A DNA stretch of 64,000 nt from Primorskyibacter flagellatus (GCF_014638275.1 NZ_BMFJ01000002.1:186001-250000); one strand, 5' to 3'. Shown: positions 18,437-27,625, counted from the first letter of the stretch. The notes: generated by a model from the sequence alone, not told the origin. A program made the numbers and translations.

Positions 18437-18465
18437 ACGCCGCCCCCCGGGGCGGCGTTCCTGTT
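18437..18465 (+). terminator. Terminator of the VPLPA-CTERM gene
   Basis: Arms ACGCCGCCCC (18437-18446) and GGGGCGGCGT (18449-18458) form a very stable stem followed by TCCTGTT. It lies about 20 bp after the stop codon and separates this gene from the downstream dehydrogenase. Confidence 0.7.
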
Positions 18466-18517
18466 GCCGCCCCCCGCCCCGGTTGCTACACCGCATCATC
18501 CGGAGGGGGAGGCCACA

Positions 18518-19681
18518 ATGCCAGTCATCACCTGCATCGACGACCTGAAGCGGCTGCACAAGCGGCGCACGCCCAAGATGTTCTACGACTACTGCGAAAG
18601 CGGATCGTGGACGGAACAGACCTTCCGCGAGAACACCACCGATTTCGACCGGATCCGCCTGCGCCAGCGCGTCGCCGTGAACATGGAGGGCCGGACCCTT
18701 GCCACGAAGATGATCGGGCAGGACGTCGCGATGCCCGTCGCGCTCGCCCCCGTCGGGCTGACCGGCATGCAGCGCGCGGACGGAGAGATCAAGGCCGCGA
18801 AGGCGGCGGAGGCCTTCGGCGTGCCCTTCACCCTGTCCACTATGTCCATCTGTTCGATCGAGGACGTGGCCGAACACACGACGAAACCCTTCTGGTTCCA
18901 GCTCTACACCATGAAGGATCAGGACTACCTCGGCCGCCTGATCCAGCGGGCGAAGGATGCAAAATGTTCGGCGCTCGTCGTCACGCTGGACCTGCAGATC
19001 CTCGGCCAGCGCCACAAGGACCTGAAGAACGGCCTGTCGGCTCCGCCGAAGCTGACCCCCGCCGTCATCGCCGACCTCATGACCAAATGGACCTGGGGGA
19101 TCGAGATGCTGCAGACCAGGCGTCGCCAGTTCGGCAATATCGTCGGCCATGTGCAGGGGGTGAAGGATACCTCGCGCCTTGGCGAATGGACGGCGCAGCA
19201 GTTCGACCCCGCGCTCGACTGGAAGAAGATCGAGGAGATCAAGGAACAGTGGGGCGGGCCGGTCATCCTCAAGGGCATTCTGGACCCCGAGGATGCGGTG
19301 ATGGCGAAGAACGTCGGCTGCGATGCCATCGTGGTGTCGAACCACGGCGGCCGGCAGCAGGACGGCGCGCTGTCGTCCATCCGCGCGCTCGACCCGATCC
19401 TGCAGGCGGTTGGCGGCGATCTGGAGGTGCATCTCGACAGCGGCATCCGGTCGGGTCAGGACGTGCTCAAGGCCATCGCGATGGGCGCAAAGGGCACCTA
19501 CATCGGCCGCGCCTTCATCCACGGCCTCGGGGCCATGGGGCAGGAGGGCGTCGCCACGGCGCTGGAGGTCATCCGGAAGGAGCTCGACATCTCCATGGCC
19601 TTTACCGGCAACCGGGACATCAACGCGGTGGACCGCAGCGCCATCCTCGTCCCCGAGGGATTCGCGGGCAGATGGGAATGA
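18518..19681 (+). CDS. lldD: FMN-dependent alpha-hydroxy acid dehydrogenase (LldD-like)
   Basis: Oxidises a 2-hydroxy acid, probably L-lactate, to the 2-oxo acid using FMN. The 387-residue product has the family active-site segment SNHGGRQ with the catalytic H276 and substrate-binding R279, the LAPVG FMN-binding strand, and a C-terminal DSGIRSG/GAKGTYIGR phosphate-binding pair. I chose the ATG at 18518, preceded by GGAGGGGGAGG. The related glycolate oxidase and mandelate dehydrogenase cannot be excluded. No lactate permease or regulator lies next to it. Confidence 0.88.
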   Translation: MPVITCIDDLKRLHKRRTPKMFYDYCESGSWTEQTFRENTTDFDRIRLRQRVAVNMEGRTLATKMIGQDVAMPVALAPVGLTGMQRADGEIKAAKAAEAFGVPFTLSTMSICSIEDVAEHTTKPFWFQLYTMKDQDYLGRLIQRAKDAKCSALVVTLDLQILGQRHKDLKNGLSAPPKLTPAVIADLMTKWTWGIEMLQTRRRQFGNIVGHVQGVKDTSRLGEWTAQQFDPALDWKKIEEIKEQWGGPVILKGILDPEDAVMAKNVGCDAIVVSNHGGRQQDGALSSIRALDPILQAVGGDLEVHLDSGIRSGQDVLKAIAMGAKGTYIGRAFIHGLGAMGQEGVATALEVIRKELDISMAFTGNRDINAVDRSAILVPEGFAGRWE

Positions 19682-19767
19682 CATGACCCTGCGCTGACGC
19701 GGCGATCACTTCCCGGGCATTTGACGCGAATTCGCACCACAATTCCACTTCGTGACACGGAACCGAA

Positions 19768-19796
19768 TTGAGCCGGAGCCGTTCTTCCTGTATACT
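19768..19796 (+). promoter_or_regulatory. Strong sigma-70-like promoter of the NUDIX gene
   Basis: TTGAGC at 19768-19773 and TATACT at 19791-19796 are separated by exactly 17 bp. Transcription would begin near 19803. The site rules out the apparent start codon at 19796, which lies inside the -10 box. Confidence 0.65.
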
Positions 19797-19831
19797 TGAC
19801 GCAAATATACAAAAAGAACCGGCAGTCCCGC

Positions 19832-20308
19832 TTGATCCACCACCTCAAATCCGCCTGGAGCGGTTTCGTACAGCCGATGCTGCAGCGCCCCCGGCGCCTG
19901 CAGGTGGCCGCGCTGTGCTATCGCGGTGACGGAGAGGCGACGGAGGTGCTGCTTGTCACCAGCCGGGGCACCGGGCGCTGGATCATTCCCAAGGGCTGGC
20001 CGATCACCGGCATGACCTCGGCCGAGGCCGCGCTTCAGGAGGCCTGGGAAGAGGCCGGGGTGCGGGCCGGAGAAACCTCTGCCACCCCGCTTGGCCAGTA
20101 TTCCTATGAAAAGCGGAAATCGGGCTGGGGCATGATGGTCGACACGCTGATCTACCCCGTCCGCGTCACCGAAATGCTGGACGACTTCCCCGAAGCCGCC
20201 GAACGCAGCCGCAGATGGACGCGGCCTTCAGAGGCCGCCCGGCTGGTGGATGAGCCCGAACTGCAACGCCTGCTCCGCAGCTTCCGCCCCGCCACCATCG
20301 CCGGTTGA
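19832..20308 (+). CDS. NUDIX hydrolase
   Basis: A 158-residue NUDIX protein of the diphosphoinositol polyphosphate phosphohydrolase-like type (RWIIPKGWP before the box). The NUDIX box ends QEAWEEAG (residues 69-76), with Gln where the consensus has Arg. Metal-binding glutamates E70, E73 and E74 are kept. The start is TTG at 19832; a TTG 36 bp earlier overlaps the promoter -10 box and cannot be the start of this transcript. No strong ribosome-binding site is visible. Substrate is unknown. The phosphate transporter gene follows by 50 bp, which fits a shared phosphate theme but may be chance. Confidence 0.8.
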   Translation: MIHHLKSAWSGFVQPMLQRPRRLQVAALCYRGDGEATEVLLVTSRGTGRWIIPKGWPITGMTSAEAALQEAWEEAGVRAGETSATPLGQYSYEKRKSGWGMMVDTLIYPVRVTEMLDDFPEAAERSRRWTRPSEAARLVDEPELQRLLRSFRPATIAG

Positions 20309-20358
20309 ACTGACCGGCTGTATACCGTACCCCTCCCGGATCGCCGGAAGGGGGGCGC

Positions 20359-21840
20359 ATGTCCGAAGGCAACCAGATCCGACATCTCGACACGCTCGAC
20401 CGTGACCTCGGTCGTGTCTCCAATATCGAGACGGCGTCGCAGTATGTCTCGCGCACGCTGGTCGGGCCGGGGATCGCCTTTGTCTTCATCCTCGCCGCCG
20501 CGCTGGCCGCGCTGCTGGTCTTCGGGCAGACGACGAACACGCTGGTCGTGGTGATCGCCGCCGCCTTCGGTGCCTACATGGCGCTGAATATCGGCGCCAA
20601 CGACGTCGCCAACAACATGGGCCCTGCCGTCGGCGCGCGCGCCCTGACCATGGGCGGGGCCATCGCCATCGCCGCCGTCTGCGAAACCGCCGGCGCGCTG
20701 ATCGCGGGCGGGGACGTGGTCGCCACGGTCGCCAAGGGCATCGTGTCCCCGGCCAGCATGGGAACGCCCCGGGTCTTCATCTGGGTGATGCTGGCGGCGC
20801 TGCTGGCCTCCGCGCTCTGGGTCAACCTCGCCACATGGGTCGGGGCGCCGGTCTCCACCACCCATGCCGTCGTCGGCGGGGTCGCCGGGGCGGGCATCGC
20901 CTCCTCCGGACTGGGCGCGGTCGGCTGGTCCACGATGAGCGCGATTGCCGCGAGCTGGGTCGTCTCTCCTCTGCTTGGCGGGCTGATCGCGGCCGGGGTG
21001 CTCTGGTTCATCAAGTCCCGCATCATCTACCGCGACGACAAGATCGCAGCCGCCCGGCTCTGGGTGCCGGTGCTGGTCGGGATCATGGCCGCCGCCTTCG
21101 CCAGCTACATCGCGCTCAAGGGCCTGTCCCACGTCGTCGCCATCGACCTCGGCCGGGCGCTCGCCATCGGGCTTTTCGCCGGGGTCGTGGTCTGGCAGGT
21201 CACCATCCCCGTCATCCGCCGCCAGTCGCGCGGGCTGGAAAACCGGAACAAGTCGCTCAAGACCCTGTTCTCCGTTCCGCTTGTCGCCTCTGCCGCGCTG
21301 CTGTCCTTTGCTCACGGGGCCAATGACGTCGCCAACGCGGTCGGGCCGCTGGCCGCCATCGTGCAGGCCTCGGGCAGCGGAGACATCACCCACGCCATCG
21401 CCATTCCGTTCTGGGTCATGCTGATCGGCGCGGTCGGGATCTCCTTCGGCCTCGTCCTGTTCGGGCCCCGCATGATCCGCGTGGTCGGCACACAGATCAC
21501 CAAGCTGAACCCGATGCGCGCCTACTGCGTCGCGCTGTCCGCCGCGATCACCGTCATCGTCGCCAGCTGGCTCGGCCTGCCCGTCTCCTCCACCCATATC
21601 GCGGTCGGCGCGGTCTTCGGCGTCGGCTTCTTCCGGGAATGGGACACGGAGCGCCGCCTGCGCCGGACCCTCGACGCGGTCCCCGACCGCCCCCTCGTCG
21701 CGCCCGAGGAACGCCGCCGCCGCAAGCTGGTCCGCCGGTCCCACGTCATGACCATTCTCGCCGCATGGGTCATCACCGTTCCGGCCACGGCGGGGCTGTC
21801 GATGATCCTGTTCCACGCGATTTCCGCCATCGCGGGCTGA
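20359..21840 (+). CDS. pit: PiT-family inorganic phosphate transporter
   Basis: A 493-residue membrane protein of the PiT family, which imports phosphate with a cation. The duplicated signature GANDVAN appears in both halves, near residues 77 and 317, as does the APVSTTH/LPVSSTH motif. About eleven hydrophobic segments are visible. The N-terminal 30 residues are hydrophilic. GGAAGGGGG precedes the ATG. No pit-accessory (DUF47) gene is adjacent. Confidence 0.92.
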   Translation: MSEGNQIRHLDTLDRDLGRVSNIETASQYVSRTLVGPGIAFVFILAAALAALLVFGQTTNTLVVVIAAAFGAYMALNIGANDVANNMGPAVGARALTMGGAIAIAAVCETAGALIAGGDVVATVAKGIVSPASMGTPRVFIWVMLAALLASALWVNLATWVGAPVSTTHAVVGGVAGAGIASSGLGAVGWSTMSAIAASWVVSPLLGGLIAAGVLWFIKSRIIYRDDKIAAARLWVPVLVGIMAAAFASYIALKGLSHVVAIDLGRALAIGLFAGVVVWQVTIPVIRRQSRGLENRNKSLKTLFSVPLVASAALLSFAHGANDVANAVGPLAAIVQASGSGDITHAIAIPFWVMLIGAVGISFGLVLFGPRMIRVVGTQITKLNPMRAYCVALSAAITVIVASWLGLPVSSTHIAVGAVFGVGFFREWDTERRLRRTLDAVPDRPLVAPEERRRRKLVRRSHVMTILAAWVITVPATAGLSMILFHAISAIAG

Positions 21841-21957
21841 CCCCGCGCGGTTCCCGATGGACAAGCCGCGCCAAACCCCCTAGGGGTCGCGCTTTCCCGT
21901 CCCGCCCGACGCCTGCCCCCCGATACCGACCTCGACGCTGCCCCCGGAACCGCCGCC

Positions 21958-24384
21958 ATGATCCAGACCCTCTCCGACGCCCTGACAGAGCGCGGCTACA
22001 CCACCCTCACCCCCGTGCAGGAGGCCGTCTCAGACCCCGCGCTCGCGGATCAGGACCTGCTGGTTTCGGCCCAGACCGGATCCGGCAAGACCGTGGGCTT
22101 CGGCCTGGCCATCGCGCCGACCCTTATGGGTGAGGACGCGCGCCTCGGCCCGCCCGCCCTGCCGCTGGCGCTGATCGTCGCGCCGACCCGGGAACTGGCG
22201 CTTCAGGTGCAGCGCGAACTGCAATGGCTCTACGGCAAGGCAGGGGCGCGGATCGTGTCCTGCATCGGCGGGATGGACGCCCGTGACGAACGCCGCGCGC
22301 TGGATCGCGGCGCGCATATCGTCGTCGGCACGCCGGGCCGCCTGCGCGACCACATCGAACGCGGCGCGCTGGTGCTGGACGACATCCGCGCCGTGGTGCT
22401 GGACGAGGCGGACGAGATGCTGGACCTCGGCTTCCGCGAGGATCTGGAATTCATGCTGGGCGAGGCCCCGCAGGACCGCCGTACCCTGATGTTTTCGGCC
22501 ACCGTGCCCCCCGCGATCGAAAAGCTCGCCGGGACCTTCCAGCGCGACGCGCAGCGTATCTCCACCCAGACCGCCAAGGGACAGCACGCCGACATCGCCT
22601 ATCAGGCGGTGCAGTGCGCGGCGCATGACACCGAACACGCCATCATCAACCTGCTGCGGTTCCACGACTCCCAGACCGCCATCGTCTTCGCCAACACCCG
22701 CGCCGCCGTCGCCCGCCTGACCGCGCGCATGTCCAACCGGGGCTTCGCGGTGGTGTCGTTGTCCGGAGAGCTGACGCAGGACGAACGCACCCGCGCCCTC
22801 CAGTCCCTGCGCGACGGCCGCGCCCGGGTCTGCGTGGCCACCGATGTGGCCGCGCGGGGGATCGACCTGCCGAACCTCGACCTCGTGATCCACGCGGACC
22901 TGCCGACGAATACCGAAACCCTGCTGCACCGCTCGGGCCGGACGGGCCGTGCCGGGCGCAAGGGAATCTCCGCCCTGATCGTGCCGGACAAGATCGCCAA
23001 GAAGGCCGCGCGGCTGCTACAATGGGCCAAGCTGCAGGCGGAATGGACCTATCCCCCCTCGCCCGAGGCGATCCATGCGCTTGACGAAACCCGCCTGCTG
23101 TCAGACCCCGCCTGGTCCGGTGAGATGACGGAGGCCGAAGCCGAATTCGCCGCCCGCCTCACCGAAAGCCACGACGCGAAGGCCATCGCGGTCGCCTGCC
23201 TGCGGCTCTACCGCGCCGGTCTCTCCGCGCCCGAGGACCTGAATGCGCCGGTTGACCGCAAGCCGCGCGAGGAGCGGGCGGAGCGTGGCGAATTCGGCCC
23301 CTCCGTCTGGTATGCGCTTTCGGTCGGGCGTGACCGCAACGCAGAGCCGCGGTGGATCCTGCCGCTGATCTGCCGCACCGCCGGGATCGACAAGACCGGG
23401 ATCGGGCGGATCCGCGTGATGGATGCCGTAACCTACGTGGAGATCTCAGAGGCCGCCGCCGAGGGCATGGCCGCCGCGCTTGGCCCGGACGGGCTGATGG
23501 AGGACGGCATCCACGCCACCCTTCAGGACGGTATCCCCGACGAAGCCACCCGCCCCGTCCCGCGCGGCCCCCGCCCCGACCGGAACACCGACCGCGCCCC
23601 CCGCGCGCCGCATCGCAAGGGCCCGCGAGAGGACCGCCCCGACCGGGATCCGCAGACCCGCGAAGCCCGCCCCCGCCGGGACGAGGCAGAGGCCGCGCCC
23701 TCTGCCCCCGACGCCGACATGCCGGACGCCTCCGTGACGGAACCGGCAGAGGACAAACCCCGCAAGCCGCGCCACAAGGCGGCGCGCGACGACACTCCGG
23801 CCTCCGCCTCCCCCCGCGCGGTCTGGGGCCGCAAGGACACGGACACCCCGCGCGGAGATGCTAGGCCCGACAGCCGCCCGGCCCGACCCGACCGCGACCG
23901 CGACCGGCAGGAGCGCACCGACCGCACCGGCGACCGCAAGCCTCGGGACGGCGACAAACCGAAATGGTCCGGCAACCGCAAGGAACGCGAGGGGGGCGAA
24001 AGGTCCGGTGACCGCCCCTACCGAAAGGACCGCCCCCGCGACGACGACCGCCCGCACGGCCGGAACCGCGACGGCAACGACGACCGTCCCCGCGGCAAGG
24101 GCGACTGGAAGAGCGCCGGAAAACCCGCCGGCAAGTTCGGCGGCAAGCCCGGCGGCACGGGCAGCGGGAAACCCGCCAGCCCGAAAGCCGAGGGCGACCG
24201 CGCCCCGAGGAACGCCGCCAACCCGAGCGCCCGCATGGACGGCGCCCCCCGCCGCGGCGCGAAATTCGACGGCAAGGGAGGCAAACCGGGACCGAAGGGT
24301 GGCAAGCCCGGCCCAAAAGGCGGAAAGCCCGGTAAGGCCGCCCCCCGCAAAGGCGGAGACGCCCCGCCGCGCCGCAAGGGCTAA
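21958..24384 (+). CDS. DEAD-box RNA helicase with DbpA-like domain and long basic tail
   Basis: An 808-residue ATP-dependent RNA helicase. The core (about residues 1-370) has AQTGSGKT, PTRELA, TPGRL, DEAD, SAT, ATDVAARGID and HRSGRTGRAG. A DbpA/CsdA-type RNA-binding domain follows near residues 455-530. The last roughly 280 residues are low complexity: Arg/Asp/Pro-rich, then Lys/Gly/Pro-rich with repeats such as GGKPGPK. That tail probably binds RNA and may promote condensate formation. Role in ribosome assembly or cold adaptation is an inference from CsdA/DeaD relatives. Confidence 0.9.
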   Translation: MIQTLSDALTERGYTTLTPVQEAVSDPALADQDLLVSAQTGSGKTVGFGLAIAPTLMGEDARLGPPALPLALIVAPTRELALQVQRELQWLYGKAGARIVSCIGGMDARDERRALDRGAHIVVGTPGRLRDHIERGALVLDDIRAVVLDEADEMLDLGFREDLEFMLGEAPQDRRTLMFSATVPPAIEKLAGTFQRDAQRISTQTAKGQHADIAYQAVQCAAHDTEHAIINLLRFHDSQTAIVFANTRAAVARLTARMSNRGFAVVSLSGELTQDERTRALQSLRDGRARVCVATDVAARGIDLPNLDLVIHADLPTNTETLLHRSGRTGRAGRKGISALIVPDKIAKKAARLLQWAKLQAEWTYPPSPEAIHALDETRLLSDPAWSGEMTEAEAEFAARLTESHDAKAIAVACLRLYRAGLSAPEDLNAPVDRKPREERAERGEFGPSVWYALSVGRDRNAEPRWILPLICRTAGIDKTGIGRIRVMDAVTYVEISEAAAEGMAAALGPDGLMEDGIHATLQDGIPDEATRPVPRGPRPDRNTDRAPRAPHRKGPREDRPDRDPQTREARPRRDEAEAAPSAPDADMPDASVTEPAEDKPRKPRHKAARDDTPASASPRAVWGRKDTDTPRGDARPDSRPARPDRDRDRQERTDRTGDRKPRDGDKPKWSGNRKEREGGERSGDRPYRKDRPRDDDRPHGRNRDGNDDRPRGKGDWKSAGKPAGKFGGKPGGTGSGKPASPKAEGDRAPRNAANPSARMDGAPRRGAKFDGKGGKPGPKGGKPGPKGGKPGKAAPRKGGDAPPRRKG

Positions 24385-24408
24385 GCCGCTCGGCCTCCGT
24401 CCCTCGTC

Positions 24409-24517
24409 GTCATCCTCGGGCCCGCCCCGAGGATCTCCTGCCACTTGCGCCCCGGCTACCCGGGTCCGGGTCGGTCACAGGGGCCCGGGAAATCCTCGGA
24501 TCAAGTTCGAGGATGAC
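24409..24517. repeat. Dispersed palindromic repeat, copy A
   Basis: A 109-bp imperfect palindrome in the 439-bp gap between the helicase and the Hsp70-like gene. It begins GTCATCCTCG and ends CGAGGATGAC. Its inner part (CTCCTGCCACTTGCGCCCC) is shared with copy B. The same ends occur in copies C and D. This looks like a REP-type element. Confidence 0.8.
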
Positions 24518-24669
24518 GCCAGAAAGGGATAACGGCCTCGGGGCCTACCCCCCGTCAACCGGCTATTCCTCAAGCACAAAACGCTTGCGCGGCACCGGGG
24601 CAGTGGCAGGTTGTCTCCCCGTTGATCACGAACGCCCGCGGCACGCATCGCCCCGCCGACACATCCGCC

Positions 24670-24764
24670 GTCATCCTCGGGCTCGACCCGAGGAACTCCT
24701 GCCACTTACGCCCCGATTATCCGGGCCCGGGTCGGTCACAGGGGCCGGGGAGCTCCTCGGATCA
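24670..24764. repeat. Dispersed palindromic repeat, copy B (truncated)
   Basis: Begins GTCATCCTCGGGCTCGACCC and is closely similar to copy A over about 95 bp, including the internal CTCCTGCCACTT segment, but lacks the closing arm. The sequence between copies A and B, and from B to the Hsp70-like stop, shows no gene or clear signal. Confidence 0.75.
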
Positions 24765-24823
24765 GCAGTCCCCTGCCGTCAGCCGCCATTCGTCAGGGCA
24801 AAAGCCCCGGCGGGGCTCTGCCC

Positions 24824-26059
24824 CTAGCCGGCTTCCCCGGTCGCCAGTGCCAGACCGTCGACCACCGCCGTGAAGGCCTCGGCCCGGCTGATCCGGGCGG
24901 AGGGGCAGACCCGGACGACCTCTTCCGACACCATTGCCATCAGGCTCGACCCGCCGACCAGCACCACGTGATCCACCTGGTGAGGCGCCGTCCCGGCCAG
25001 CCGCAGCGCTTCCCACAGCGCCGCCGCCAGCGCCTCGCGCTGTGAGGCGAGCGCCGCGTTGACCTGTCCGGAGGACAGCGGCACCGACAGCCCCGCTTCC
25101 ACCAGACCAAGTGCGACCGACCCGCGCCCCGCCTCGTTCGCCGCGATCTTGCCGCGCTCCACCGCGAAGGCGACGTCATGGCCAAGCTCGTCCCGCAGCA
25201 CCGACACCAGCCGTTGCATGCGCTGCCGGTCCACCGCGTGCGCCAGCAGGTCAGCCGCCTGCCGCCGCACTTCGGCGGTGTAGAGAAACGGGATCAGCGC
25301 CCAGGTCGCAAGGTCAACGTAGATCGCACGCGGCACCGGCAACCGGCCCTCGGCGAGCGTGCGGTTCAACTCTCCGCCCAGACCGAATTCCGGCATCACG
25401 CAGGCAAGCGAGATCGCCTGGTCGAAATCCGTCCCGCCGAGCCTGACGCCGTGGCTCGCCACCACCCCGATCCCGCGATCGGTCTGCCGGAACACCGTGA
25501 AATCCGACGTCCCGCCGCCAATGTCCACGATGAGCCCGGTCTCTCCGGCCGCGCCCGTGCTTGCCCGCGCCGCCGCTTCTGGTTCGGGCAGAAAGGCGAC
25601 GTCGGAAAAGCCCGCTGCGTCGTAGCAGCCACGCAGATCCGTCTCCGCCTGCGCATCGCGCGCAGGGTCGGCGGAGTGGAAATGGACCGGCCGACCCGAC
25701 AGGACGGAGGAGAAGACCAGACCGCTTTCCGCCTCCGCCCGCGCCTTCAGTTCGGTGAGGAATTCCGTCACCACCCCCGCCAGCGTCCGTCGTTTCCCCG
25801 CGATCAGCCGGCTTTCATGCAGCAGCGGTGTGCCGAGCACCGACTTCAGCGCGCGCATGAACCGCCCCTCCTCGCCCTCGATCAGCGCGGCGGTGGCGGC
25901 CTGCCCGATCCGCATCGCGCCGCGTTCGGGAAAGAAGACGGCGGTCGGCAGCGTGTCGGCCCCGGCCTCGATCGGCAGACGGCGGACCTTGCCGTCGTGC
26001 AGCACGGCGGCGGCGGTGTTGGACGTGCCGAAATCGACGGCCAGAACGGGGTTCGTCAT
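24824..26059 (-). CDS. Hsp70-family ATPase (YegD-like)
   Basis: A 411-residue protein with only the actin-like nucleotide-binding fold of Hsp70: AVDFGTSNT at the N-terminus (phosphate loop 1), VDIGGGTSDF in the middle (phosphate loop 2) and VLVGGSS near the C-terminus (adenosine motif). The substrate-binding and lid domains of DnaK are absent, as in YegD-type proteins. Cellular role is unknown. I chose the ATG at 26059 because it gives MTNPVLAVDFGTSN, right at the first motif; the longer open frame upstream covers a REP element. No co-chaperone gene lies nearby. Confidence 0.85.
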   Translation of the reverse strand: MTNPVLAVDFGTSNTAAAVLHDGKVRRLPIEAGADTLPTAVFFPERGAMRIGQAATAALIEGEEGRFMRALKSVLGTPLLHESRLIAGKRRTLAGVVTEFLTELKARAEAESGLVFSSVLSGRPVHFHSADPARDAQAETDLRGCYDAAGFSDVAFLPEPEAAARASTGAAGETGLIVDIGGGTSDFTVFRQTDRGIGVVASHGVRLGGTDFDQAISLACVMPEFGLGGELNRTLAEGRLPVPRAIYVDLATWALIPFLYTAEVRRQAADLLAHAVDRQRMQRLVSVLRDELGHDVAFAVERGKIAANEAGRGSVALGLVEAGLSVPLSSGQVNAALASQREALAAALWEALRLAGTAPHQVDHVVLVGGSSLMAMVSEEVVRVCPSARISRAEAFTAVVDGLALATGEAG

Positions 26060-26198
26060 GGGGCGCGGATCCTTGGGGTGGGAAGGCCGCGCTGATAGGA
26101 AAACGCGGGCGGCGGCGCAAGGGGATTTGTGGCAGAGGGCATATGCGGGTGTTGCCCGGACCGCCGTGCGACCGTTTCGGACCCGGCGTTCGTTGTCC

Positions 26199-26264
26199 GT
26201 CATCCTCGGGCTTGACCCGGGGATCTCCCCGGCCAGGGTTCCTCGGGTCAAGCCCGCGGATGAC
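26199..26264. repeat. Dispersed palindromic repeat, copy C
   Basis: A 66-bp palindrome: GTCATCCTCGGGCTTGACCC at the left is complementary to the right end with one mismatch in 20. Same family as copies A, B and D. It lies in the 334-bp gap between the Hsp70-like gene and rplY; the remainder of that gap holds the rplY leader and no other gene. Confidence 0.8.
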
Positions 26265-26345
26265 CCAACATGGTTTGATGCCGGTCCGCCCGTCCCCAAA
26301 CCCCCTTTCCAAACCCCCAGAATCCGTGTAAGCGCCCCACTTCAC

Positions 26346-26374
26346 GCGGACATACAGCCTTGGAGGATGTCCGC
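26346..26374 (+). promoter_or_regulatory. Hairpin in the rplY leader
   Basis: GCGGACAT (26346-26353) and ATGTCCGC (26367-26374) pair perfectly around a 13-base loop, ending about 20 bp before the rplY ATG and just ahead of its AGGAGA site. It could modulate translation of L25, but no known ribosomal leader motif is recognised. Confidence 0.4.
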
Positions 26375-26393
26375 CCCATTAGGAGAATAGAAA

Positions 26394-27035
26394 ATGGCTG
26401 GAGAAATTCCTGATCTCGTAGCCCAGGAACGTGCGGGGACGGGCAAGGGCGCCGCTCGCGCAGCGCGCCGCGCTGGCATGGTTCCGGGTGTTGTCTATGG
26501 TGGCGAAGGCGAACCGCTTGCCATCCAGATCCCGTTCAACGACCTGCTCAAGAAGCTGAAGGCCGGGCGCTTCCTCGCGACGCTCTGGAACCTGAAGGTC
26601 GAAGGTCACGACGATGTCCGCGTGATCTGCCGCTCCGTCCAGCGTGACGTGGTGAAGGACCTGCCGACCCACCTCGACCTGATGCGCCTGCGCCGCACCA
26701 GCCGGGTGAACCTGCACATCCCGGTGGAGTTCATCAACCACGCGGCAGCCCCCGGCCTGAAGAAGGGCGGCGTGCTGACCGTCGTGCGCCCGGACGTCGA
26801 CCTGAACGTGCTGGCCGGCGATATTCCGGACCACATCACCGTCGACCTGACCGGCAAGCAGATCGGGGACACCATCACGATCTCCATGGTTTCCCTGCCC
26901 GAGGGCGTGAAGCCCGCCATCGACCGGGATTTCGTGATCGCGAACATCCAGGCACCGTCCGGCCTGCGTTCCTCTGAATCCGAGGACGACGCCGACGCCG
27001 AGGACGGAGCCGAGGACGGCGACACCGAAGAATGA
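26394..27035 (+). CDS. rplY: 50S ribosomal protein L25 (CTC form)
   Basis: Binds 5S rRNA in the large subunit. The 213-residue product is the long Ctc-type: an N-terminal L25 domain (about 1-95, containing VPGVVYGG) plus the TL5 C-terminal beta domain, then an acidic tail ([15 protein letters not shown]). An AGGAGAA site precedes the ATG. pth is two genes downstream; in many bacteria rplY and pth are neighbours, and here an SRPBCC gene lies between them. A strong terminator follows the stop. Confidence 0.94.
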   Translation: MAGEIPDLVAQERAGTGKGAARAARRAGMVPGVVYGGEGEPLAIQIPFNDLLKKLKAGRFLATLWNLKVEGHDDVRVICRSVQRDVVKDLPTHLDLMRLRRTSRVNLHIPVEFINHAAAPGLKKGGVLTVVRPDVDLNVLAGDIPDHITVDLTGKQIGDTITISMVSLPEGVKPAIDRDFVIANIQAPSGLRSSESEDDADAEDGAEDGDTEE

Positions 27036-27058
27036 TCCGCCCCTGAGCGGACGACAGA

Positions 27059-27092
27059 CGGCCCCGCGCACCCCGCGGGGCCGTTTTTCTTT
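27059..27092 (+). terminator. Intrinsic terminator of rplY
   Basis: Stem CGGCCCCGCG (27059-27068) with 27074-27083, loop of five bases, followed by TTTTTCTTT. This is the clearest rho-independent terminator in the window and shows that pth is not simply co-transcribed with rplY. Confidence 0.92.
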
Positions 27093-27142
27093 GCCCCGTC
27101 TTCGGCGTCGTGCCACCCTGCCGCATCCGACAGGAGCAGAGC

Positions 27143-27592
27143 ATGGCCGGAACCGTCCGCGTCGCCAGCGACTATGCCACCAGCCCCGATGCGCTCTGGG
27201 CGCTGACCAAGGACCTCGACGCGCTGGTCGAGATGAACGCGCGCATGGTCACGATGACCGGAATGCCCCACGGCGACATGGTCCCCGGCCAGGTGATCGA
27301 GGCGCAGGTTTCGCTTTTCGGCCGCCTGCCGCCGCAACCCTACCGCATCGACATCCTGACCGTGGACGATGCCAGCCGCACCTTCACCTCTGCCGAACAT
27401 GGCAGCGGCGTGAAAAGCTGGAACCACACCGCCACCGTCACTGAAACCGCGCAGGGCGCCCGGCTGACCGACGTGATCGAGATCGACGCGGGATGGAAGA
27501 CACCGCTGGTGCTGTTCTGGGCCAACCGGCTCTACCGCGCGCGCCACGCCCCGCGCCTGCGCCTGCTGGACCAGCGCGGGCAGCTTCGCTAG
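27143..27592 (+). CDS. SRPBCC/START-like fold protein
   Basis: A 149-residue protein with the SRPBCC pattern: a short N-terminal strand and two helices (VRVASDYATSPDALWALTKD), a run of beta-strands, and a long C-terminal helix. This fold binds small hydrophobic ligands or acts in polyketide cyclase-like reactions. No catalytic residue can be named. CAGGAG precedes the ATG. It starts about 50 bp after the rplY terminator and is 33 bp before pth, so it may share a transcript with pth. Confidence 0.7.
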   Translation: MAGTVRVASDYATSPDALWALTKDLDALVEMNARMVTMTGMPHGDMVPGQVIEAQVSLFGRLPPQPYRIDILTVDDASRTFTSAEHGSGVKSWNHTATVTETAQGARLTDVIEIDAGWKTPLVLFWANRLYRARHAPRLRLLDQRGQLR

Positions 27593-27625
27593 AACCGGCG
27601 CACGCGCAGCCACGGGACCCCTGAC

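Noticed and set aside
19796..19798. TTG start for the NUDIX hydrolase at 19796
   Set aside because: It overlaps the promoter -10 box, so it would not be in the transcript.
24385..24823. Hidden gene in the gap after the helicase
   Set aside because: Frames are short and cross palindromic repeats; no start sites or known motifs.
26346..26390. Short leader peptide frame before rplY
   Set aside because: The ATG has its putative Shine-Dalgarno sequence directly abutting it, and the frame is only seven codons; the hairpin is a simpler reading.
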